Below, in pieces: positions 1 through 4,614 of a stretch of DNA of 6,394 nucleotides. The translations under genes were made by a program, and so were the position numbers. Numbering within the stretch: the stretch's first letter is position 1; each line of letters begins with the position of its first letter. Location of the stretch: the NCBI GenBank assembly GCA_021820675.1, contig JAKADI010000106.1:1-6394 (forward strand). Direction: 5' to 3'. The notes below the pieces were generated by a model. The model did not search any database and had not been told where the DNA came from. It worked only from the letters and a program-made list of their open reading frames with translations. This stretch comes from Bacillota bacterium. Its GTDB lineage: Bacteria; Bacillota; Sulfobacillia; Sulfobacillales; Sulfobacillaceae.

Positions 1-1100
1 CCCGTACTGACTCCTACGGACCGACCGGAACTGAGGCCGTGAACCATTGAAAACACCATCACGGTGGTAACTTGTAATGTCCAGATGGCAATAGCTATAA
101 ACAAAATGGCTAAACCGCTGTTGGGCATTATTGCGCTCAGCGTAATGGAAATTCCATACATCAAAAACGCCGCAGCTCCGAATGGGGCGCGGCGTCCTTG
201 GCGGTCTGCCCATGCGCCAACGCCAGCCAGGACAGCAATGCAAATAAACCAAATGCCCGATAGGTCTATGCCCATGTTTCCCATTGAGAAATGGCGGACA
301 TCCACCAAGTACTTGGGAATCCATGCCATCACGCCCCATATACCCATACCCGTGGCTGTATTGGCAATGGTTATTAACCACAGACGATAGTTAGCTAATG
401 GCGATTGGGTCCAAAGCGGTCGTTCTATATTCTTCGCCTTTCGAGCCTCCAAATTTGTCGTCGCGATGGCGGTTTCAGCCTTAGGAAGGGGATCGTCGTG
501 AACGAACCATAGCATGGTCAGCGGGACAAGGGTGAATGCGGCGACTACAAAAAAACATCCACGCCAGCCGATCAACACCAACAAAGCGGTCGTGACAATC
601 CCGGCAATACCGAGCCCTATGTTGATGCCGTTAATCCACCATGCACTGGCCCGATTTTGTTCGTCTACAGGAAACCATCGGGACGTCATGGCATTGCAAG
701 CCGGCCATAGGACTCCTTCGCTCAGGCCTAGAATAATCCGGGATACAAACAGAATCGGCAGGCTGGGCGCTGATCCACCTAGTACCATCATAAGCAACCA
801 CAAGCCTAATCCTAGTATCGCTGAACGGCGCGGTCCCCAGCGATCCACCAAAAATCCCCAAAGAGGCATTCCCACACCGTAGGCAATGAGAAAGCTTGTG
901 GCCAATAGGCCGATAAGTGGGGGATGGTGCAAAAGATCCATCTGGGTAAGAAATGGGTGATATGCCACAACAAAGCCAAAATTTCCTTTATCAATTTGTC
1001 CTACAACCCACATGAGAACGAGTGTGGGCAAAATGCTTCGCCAACGGCTTGGATGGCGCGTTAAAGAATGGTCCGTCGTTGACATTGACGACTGCCTCAT
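1..1100 (-). CDS. MFS transporter, anion:cation symporter (ACS)-like, partial (C-terminus missing)
   Basis: An inner-membrane major-facilitator permease. The reading frame is open from the ATG at 1100 down to base 1, giving 366 complete codons, and the end lies outside the window. TM1 carries QIDKGNFGF (residues 35-43), which matches the Y-x-D-R-x-N signature of the ACS family. The MFS motif A follows between TM2 and TM3 as GFLVDRWGPRRS (82-93), then RIILGLSEG (121-129) at TM4. A second, degenerate motif A, GAWADRQGRRAP (295-306), starts the second half. A hydrophilic loop at about 202-230 separates the two six-helix bundles. The family usually has 420-450 residues, so about 60-80 are missing. 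The start is supported by AAGGGGAG five bases upstream; Met6 is an alternative. ACS members take up organic anions such as hydroxyphenylacetate, tartrate, hexuronates or phthalate; the substrate here cannot be read from the sequence. The divergent LysR gene is the likely regulator. Confidence 0.9.
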   Translation of the reverse strand, partial: MRQSSMSTTDHSLTRHPSRWRSILPTLVLMWVVGQIDKGNFGFVVAYHPFLTQMDLLHHPPLIGLLATSFLIAYGVGMPLWGFLVDRWGPRRSAILGLGLWLLMMVLGGSAPSLPILFVSRIILGLSEGVLWPACNAMTSRWFPVDEQNRASAWWINGINIGLGIAGIVTTALLVLIGWRGCFFVVAAFTLVPLTMLWFVHDDPLPKAETAIATTNLEARKAKNIERPLWTQSPLANYRLWLITIANTATGMGIWGVMAWIPKYLVDVRHFSMGNMGIDLSGIWFICIAVLAGVGAWADRQGRRAPFGAAAFLMYGISITLSAIMPNSGLAILFIAIAIWTLQVTTVMVFSMVHGLSSGRSVGVST

Positions 1101-1105
1101 GTTCT

Positions 1106-1113
1106 CTCCCCTT
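1106..1113 (-). promoter_or_regulatory. Ribosome binding site of the ACS-like MFS gene
   Basis: Read on the minus strand this is AAGGGGAG, five bases before the ATG at 1100. It favours that ATG over the in-frame Met6 codon. Confidence 0.6.
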
Positions 1114-1193
1114 CTGTGTTGAAATCAGGTCTTGAAAGCTTCTTGTATTCGAGTCGACCTTGCCTACTATAGTAATTAAGTGAGAATAGAGTG

Positions 1194-1199
1194 TATAAT
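1194..1199 (+). promoter_or_regulatory. Candidate -10 box for the LysR gene
   Basis: A perfect TATAAT lies 45 bases before the GTG start of the LysR gene. No good TTGACA-like -35 hexamer is found 16-18 bp upstream, so the promoter would be weak or need an activator. The region is AT-rich, so a chance match is possible. Confidence 0.4.
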
Positions 1200-1233
1200 C
1201 AATAAATTAAATCGAATAGAAAATTTTAGAACG

Positions 1234-1241
1234 AAGGTGAT
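1234..1241 (+). promoter_or_regulatory. Ribosome binding site deciding the GTG start of the LysR gene
   Basis: AAGGTGAT resembles the 16S-complementary AAGGAGGTGAT with three bases missing, and lies just before the GTG at 1245. The overlapping ATG at 1240 hits a TGA after two codons (ATG GGG TGA), so it cannot be the start. Confidence 0.5.
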
Positions 1242-1244
1242 GGG

Positions 1245-2120
1245 GTGACGGAACAGCAACTTAAAACGTTTGCCGCTTTGGCACGCTTTAAGGAATTTAA
1301 GACTGTATCCAAACTTCTGAATATTACTCCGTCGGCGGCCCTTGCCCGCATCAAAACATTGGAAGAGGAACTGGGCGGCACTCTAATTCGTCACGGTCGA
1401 TCGGCGGACCTAACACCACTGGGAAGCGAGTGTCTTCCTCTGGTTCTTAAGGCATTGGCGGCTTTAGAGGCTATCCACGATAAAGTTTCGACGAGTCAGT
1501 GGCCATCGCGTGTGTTGATGACAATTGCTGCATCCCCCATTACAGCCTCTCACTTATTGCCACAGTGGATTGCGCAGTGGCCTGTGGCCAGGCGGTGTGA
1601 CGTTCATATCGTTGTCTGCCATAGTCCAATGGTGGCCAGAATGGTAGCGGAGGGGGGTGCTAACGTGGGTTTTGGGTTTGACATTGATTCGCAAAACCGG
1701 CCTCTGCATATCCAATCTCTCGGAGTTGACCCATTACTCTGTGTAATTTCTGGAACCTGGCCGATTTCAGATGACCCAATACAGATACTGCAACAAAAAC
1801 CCTTTATCGCGGGACCCTTCGAACAACCTCTATGGGCGCATCTGCGTCGCTTGCTTTTCGCTGGACTCTGTCTTCCACGTAAACCATGGATTGAGGTGGA
1901 AGACTTAGATAGTGCACGTGGTATGGTCCTTATGGGAATGGGATGGAGCATTCTGCCCTCGTCCTTAATCGCGGACGACGTTCGTCGTCAAAGACTCAAA
2001 GTGATCGCCGATTGTCCCTGGAAGTTGCCTGTTCGACACAGTGTGTGTGTATGGAGGACAGATCAAGAAGCCCCATTTAGTCAGCATACCTTAAAGGCAT
2101 GGCAATCCATGCTGTCTTAA
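1245..2120 (+). CDS. LysR-family transcriptional regulator
   Basis: A DNA-binding, effector-responsive transcription factor of 291 residues, full length for the family (about 290-310). The N-terminal winged helix-turn-helix spans residues 1-62: LKTFAALARFKEFKTVSKLL, then the recognition helix region ITPSAALARIKTLEEELG, then the wing ending in the typical LTPLG. A linker helix follows to about residue 85. The rest, to residue 291, is the periplasmic-binding-protein-like effector domain, less conserved, with a motif near the C-terminus (residues about 225-240, MVLMGMGWSILPSSL) like the G-x-G-(I/V)-x-x-(L/V)-P usual in the family. It starts with GTG behind a good ribosome binding site. It is divergent from the ACS-like MFS gene, so it probably controls that transporter in response to its substrate and represses itself. 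Its effector is unknown. Codon use and base composition look like its neighbours. Confidence 0.93.
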   Translation: MTEQQLKTFAALARFKEFKTVSKLLNITPSAALARIKTLEEELGGTLIRHGRSADLTPLGSECLPLVLKALAALEAIHDKVSTSQWPSRVLMTIAASPITASHLLPQWIAQWPVARRCDVHIVVCHSPMVARMVAEGGANVGFGFDIDSQNRPLHIQSLGVDPLLCVISGTWPISDDPIQILQQKPFIAGPFEQPLWAHLRRLLFAGLCLPRKPWIEVEDLDSARGMVLMGMGWSILPSSLIADDVRRQRLKVIADCPWKLPVRHSVCVWRTDQEAPFSQHTLKAWQSMLS

Positions 2121-2414
2121 GTAGATCAAGGTGTTTGACCCCTGTCTAACAGCCAGGAAAGACGAACAAGAATAACGATTGGCCGGGCTTTTCGTGATTC
2201 CCTTTGACAAGCGTATGTTAAATACTGTTGGTACCTGGGGTGTTCAATTTCAGTGCCACAACTTGCAACTGCTTAATCAGTCTTATTAATATGGGTCCAC
2301 GCCATACCGTATAGCTGCACAAGTGTCTGCTAGAAGAAACACTTATGCCTCCAAGGGGCACTCTCATCCATGAAAAAGGGACTTTTTGATCTTGAAGTCT
2401 TCGTGGGATGTGCA
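2121..2414. other. Convergent intergenic gap, no gene seen
   Basis: This stretch separates the ends of the LysR gene and the second MFS gene. No frame in it reads like a protein. Only weak dyads are present: TGCCTC/GGGGCA (2346-2360, one G-T wobble, 3-base loop) and AAAAAG-GGA-CTTTTT (2373-2387). The latter ends in a T run on both strands and could serve as a poor two-way terminator between the convergent genes, but its stem has almost no GC. Confidence 0.5.
2373..2387. terminator. Weak candidate bidirectional terminator
   Basis: AAAAAG, a three-base GGA spacer, then CTTTTT form a six-pair dyad with a T run in either direction. It lies 28 bases past the stop codon of the second MFS gene. The stem is nearly all A-T and the loop is very short, so termination may be poor. 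Confidence 0.25.
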
Positions 2415-3653
2415 TTACTGAGCCCGGGTCGGCTGCTTCAGCCATGATTTCCGAATGACGGTACCGGTGAACACAAAGGCAGCACCTCCCAGAGCACGCC
2501 ATACCGCCGATAGTTGCATGGCCATGTTCATATTGGTGTGGGCGAATGCCCAAATCCCAAACTCGGGGGCAAGGAAGGCTACTGCGCCGATGATGATGTT
2601 ATAGACAACAATATACTCACTTCGGCTTTGAGGGGGAACATAAGCTAACAACTCAGTAAAAAGCAAGAGTGTCATGCCACTCAGAAACAGCCCCGATTCA
2701 AGATTTATAAGGCTTAAGACCATCAAGTTTTTTGATAAGATTGTGAGCCAAGGGACTGTGGCTAAGCCCAATGATGCATAACCGAGAGCCGTCATACCGC
2801 CTTTTTGCCGTGCCAACTTACGCCATAGGGGAAAGCTTATTGCTTGACTTATCAGGGCCAGGACGCCAAAAATACCTAGCCATAAAGCCGTGGCACGGGC
2901 CTGGCCAATTTGGTAGAGATTAAATAGGGGCCAAGACATCTGCAAGCCAAAGTTAAAAAATGCCGATAAAAGGGTAAAACGCAAAAACAGGTGGTTATGG
3001 AAGATGGCCTTCCACGGAAGGGTCGGAGATGATTGCGGAGCTCTGGACGATGAGACGGGAACATGATGGTGCGATAATGCGACGACTTCTAAAACGCCTA
3101 ATGCCGCGGCCAAGAGGATAAAGACTTGAAGTGCTCGCGTTAGGCTGTGGGAAAAGATTTGCGTGACGGTACCCGTCAATAGAGTGGCTCCTAAAGCTAC
3201 AAATGTTGTCATCACATTACGTCGGCTAAAAAAACCTTCTCGCAGGACAGATGGAATAAGATGCCCAATCAGCGTCTGCCATCCCATCATTCCCCACGTT
3301 AGGGGAATGTTGGATAAAGTGAATACGATAAGAGCGAATTCGGCTGGGTGATGGGGGCTTAACCACGGAGCAAACGCGAGCGCTGCATACGAAACTCGAG
3401 TCACAAAAAAAGACTTGGTTGTCCCCGCCAACAGTGTGGGCAGTTTTGGCAGTCGAATCGCTAAGATCAGACTCGCTAATAGGGCGCTTAGAGCAGGGAG
3501 AGCATTTAACAATCCAACCTGCTGTGCACTGGCATGGAGGCTATCGATAAAGTAAAGCGGCAGGAACGTTGTAATAATGGTGGTGGATGCTGTGAAGTAT
3601 GCCCCATGCCATAGTGAGTATTGCATATTATACCGGAGGGTGGTAGCCCGCAT
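2415..3653 (-). CDS. MFS-like transporter of unknown substrate
   Basis: A complete 412-residue integral membrane protein with about twelve hydrophobic segments in two groups. The groups are split by a polar loop at about residues 193-213 (HHHVPVSSSRAPQSSPTLPW), the expected plan of the major facilitator superfamily. The classical motif A between TM2 and TM3 is not recognisable; that position reads RLPKLPTLLAGTTKS. The segment GWQTLIGHLIPSVLREGFFSRRN (about 123-145) after TM4 resembles the conserved region of MFS proteins that are only distantly related to characterised drug exporters. The ATG at 3653 is preceded by GGACGGAG with eight bases between GGAG and the start; Met10 is a less supported alternative. 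It is transcribed alone: the next gene upstream on this strand lies over 570 bp away. Assignment to MFS rests on topology and overall character, so substrate and direction of transport stay unknown. Confidence 0.85.
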   Translation of the reverse strand: MRATTLRYNMQYSLWHGAYFTASTTIITTFLPLYFIDSLHASAQQVGLLNALPALSALLASLILAIRLPKLPTLLAGTTKSFFVTRVSYAALAFAPWLSPHHPAEFALIVFTLSNIPLTWGMMGWQTLIGHLIPSVLREGFFSRRNVMTTFVALGATLLTGTVTQIFSHSLTRALQVFILLAAALGVLEVVALSHHHVPVSSSRAPQSSPTLPWKAIFHNHLFLRFTLLSAFFNFGLQMSWPLFNLYQIGQARATALWLGIFGVLALISQAISFPLWRKLARQKGGMTALGYASLGLATVPWLTILSKNLMVLSLINLESGLFLSGMTLLLFTELLAYVPPQSRSEYIVVYNIIIGAVAFLAPEFGIWAFAHTNMNMAMQLSAVWRALGGAAFVFTGTVIRKSWLKQPTRAQ

Positions 3654-3691
3654 GCGTGATGCTCCGTCCTGTTCCCAATGTGCTGCATCTC

Positions 3692-3697
3692 ATTATA
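3692..3697 (-). promoter_or_regulatory. Candidate -10 box for the second MFS gene
   Basis: Read on the minus strand this is TATAAT within TACTATAATG, 38 bases before the ATG at 3653. No good -35 hexamer sits at the usual distance (the nearest TTGGAA is about 29 bp away), so the call rests on the -10 match and its position. Confidence 0.4.
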
Positions 3698-3811
3698 GTA
3701 CGAAGCTGCTCTCATCGATGGTCCATTTCCAAAATATTTACCGAGATCGGGCGTAACGCTCCCGGGTTTCCGCATGGGGATATAAGCCCGTTGGCTGGAC
3801 AGAAGTCGTAA

Positions 3812-4117
3812 GTCTCACGGAGGCTGCGTTGTCGCGGTCTGCCGCCCAGATCTATTCATTGTGGATTGGCGATTCGACGCCGTGATTGGACAACCGCTCG
3901 CGAAGAATCAAGCCCCCAACCGAATGGCCCTGAGGCTTGCCAAAAAATTCACTTCAAGGGCAAGCAACTGTACCAGACCGGTTGACTAGAAGGGAAATCC
4001 TACGGGATCGTGCATCCAATTGACGTGTGAGCGACGGAAGATGGGCGACGCATTGTGGCGACGGAAATCGGCGCTTGCAACTTTCTAAGGATTGTCGAGC
4101 AGTCGAGGCGTGTTTAG
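3812..4117 (+). pseudogene. Possible decayed coding remnant, unidentified
   Basis: One frame from 3812 to the TAG at 4115-4117 reads protein-like text broken only by two TGA codons, at 3983-3985 and 4028-4030. Around them come FKGKQLYQTG, stop, LEGKSYGIVHPIDV, stop, ATEDGRRIVATEIGACNF and LRIVEQSRRV. A second plausible stretch, WTEVVSLTEAALSRSAAQI, runs in a different frame at about 3796-3852, which would fit a frameshift. I do not recognise the family. Both breaks are TGA, consistent with decay at former TGG or CGA codons. Reading through TGA as tryptophan would also join the pieces, but the clearly coding genes here do not suggest a recoded genome. There is no start codon with a ribosome binding site. 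It could equally be noncoding sequence with a chance open frame. Confidence 0.25.
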
Positions 4118-4178
4118 CTCAGACTCGTGCAAAAATGAGGCAGGTGGCCGGTAACGGACCGGGGCAGGGAATAGAGCG

Positions 4179-4215
4179 TTAGCCAACGTGCCGCATGTTG
4201 CTGAACGTTGGTTAA
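4179..4215. repeat. 11-bp inverted repeat (stem-loop) next to the GNAT remnant
   Basis: TTAGCCAACGT (4179-4189) and ACGTTGGTTAA (4205-4215) pair over 11 positions with one G-T wobble and a 15-base loop. It lies 10 bases beyond the stop codon of the GNAT remnant. It could be a transcription terminator for that gene, but neither side is followed by a T run. It could also be a structured end of a decayed element. Confidence 0.55.
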
Positions 4216-4225
4216 ATACGAATCG

Positions 4226-4522
4226 TCAGACGACGGTGCCGAAATGGGCAAATGGCCTGTTTAATAGGATTGCACGTAAAAAATCGTAACCGGGCGCGGC
4301 CGCGACTTCGCAAACCCATGCATAATATCCACCGTCAGTGAGAACCCGGGCTATACCAACCATTTGGCTATGGGACCAAGCATGAACAATATATGCGGAG
4401 CGATGCCAAGTTAGATCAATAGTTTCCAAGTCCCTCCCTGCCGTTTGGGGGATTTGGTCCCATAATGCCTTAATCGATTCCAAAGGAACATTACGGTCAT
4501 TACGAATTTTAATGTGATTCAC
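4226..4522 (-). pseudogene. Truncated GNAT N-acetyltransferase (C-terminal half lost)
   Basis: The 98-residue frame starts with GTG at 4522; a TAA two codons upstream rules out an earlier start, and GGGGG lies seven bases before it. The core, SHSQMVGIARVLTDG (about residues 55-69) then YYAWVCEVAAAPGY (71-84), matches strands beta2 to beta4 of small GNAT acetyltransferases, which transfer the acetyl group of acetyl-CoA to an amine. In the family the APxY segment runs straight into the acetyl-CoA pyrophosphate-binding loop (QGxGIG or similar) and helix alpha3. Here it is followed by DFLRAILLNRP and a stop 14 codons after Y84, with no such loop in any of the three minus-strand frames. Family members of this size have about 130-150 residues, so at least a third is missing and the product is very unlikely to be an active enzyme. 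The break falls near 4285. The N-terminal part shows no internal damage, so the loss may be recent. Confidence 0.75.
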
Positions 4523-4614
4523 CTGTTAACCCCCGGCCTTTGATTTGTAATTATTTGTATTTCCGTTCTTTCAGACGTGGTCCGGGCATAGCTTGTCCTA
4601 GGAGGGAGAAGAGT
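4523..4614. promoter_or_regulatory. Divergent GNAT/feoB control region with a tandem repeat
   Basis: This 92-bp region must hold the promoters of both genes. It contains two near-identical 10-bp units in tandem, ATTTGTAATT and ATTTGTATTT (4543-4562), nine of ten positions alike and one helical turn apart. Iron-responsive regulators (Fur, DtxR/IdeR) usually bind in front of feo genes. TGATTTG-TA-ATTATTT (4541-4556) is a poor partial match to a Fur-type 7-1-7 dyad, so no regulator can be named. I see no convincing -35/-10 pair for feoB. Confidence 0.4.
4600..4605 (+). promoter_or_regulatory. Ribosome binding site of feoB
   Basis: AGGAGG, nine bases before the ATG at 4615, is a near-perfect Shine-Dalgarno sequence. 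It fixes the start of feoB directly in front of the G domain and excludes an N-terminal FeoA fusion. Confidence 0.8.

Larger units (their letters stand above)
1101..1244. promoter_or_regulatory. Divergent control region between the MFS and LysR genes
   Basis: This 144-bp, AT-rich region separates the two divergent genes. It holds a perfect 10-bp palindrome TACTATAGTA (1165-1174), which read on the minus strand also contains a TATAGT-like -10 box for the transporter. A direct repeat GAATAGA occurs at 1184-1190 and 1214-1220, with 30 bp between starts. A loose dyad TC-N-AT-N7-AT-N-GA lies at 1199-1215. LysR-type regulators typically bind interrupted dyads of the T-N11-A kind in exactly such regions. 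Which of these elements is the operator is inference; none is a textbook match. Confidence 0.5.
3654..4225. other. 572-bp region without an intact gene
   Basis: The part nearest 3653 holds the promoter and ribosome binding site of the second MFS gene. The remainder, about 3757-4225, has no open frame of useful length on either strand, yet short stretches on the plus strand read like protein. It also holds two dyads: CCGGT-AACGG-ACCGG (4148-4162) and the longer stem at 4179-4215. I see no tRNA, CRISPR array or recognisable insertion sequence. The most likely explanation is old, decayed coding or mobile DNA next to the truncated GNAT gene. Confidence 0.5.

Noticed and set aside
64..994. Several 60-122 residue frames on both strands in the first kilobase
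   Set aside because: They are shadows of the open ACS-like MFS frame, which is continuous from 1100 to the window edge with clear family motifs.
2370..2447. A 25-codon plus-strand frame starting MKKGLFDLEVF, with AAGGGG about 12 bases upstream
   Set aside because: It is very short, the ribosome binding site is too far from the start, and its 3' half runs antisense into the end of the second MFS gene. Nothing in the sequence supports translation.
3506..3775. An 89-residue minus-strand frame starting MRKPGSVTPDLGKYF
   Set aside because: It runs out of frame through the start of the second MFS gene, covers that gene's promoter and ribosome binding site, and ends in low-quality text. The MFS frame is much better supported.
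3812..4117. TGA recoded as tryptophan or selenocysteine to restore the broken frame
   Set aside because: The intact genes in the window use TGG for tryptophan and look normal under the standard bacterial code, and no selenocysteine insertion structure is evident after either TGA. Decay is simpler.
4109..4122. GTTTAGCTCAGA resembles a tRNA D-arm (TTAGCTCAG)
   Set aside because: No acceptor stem, anticodon arm or GGTTCRANYCC T-arm follows at the right distance.
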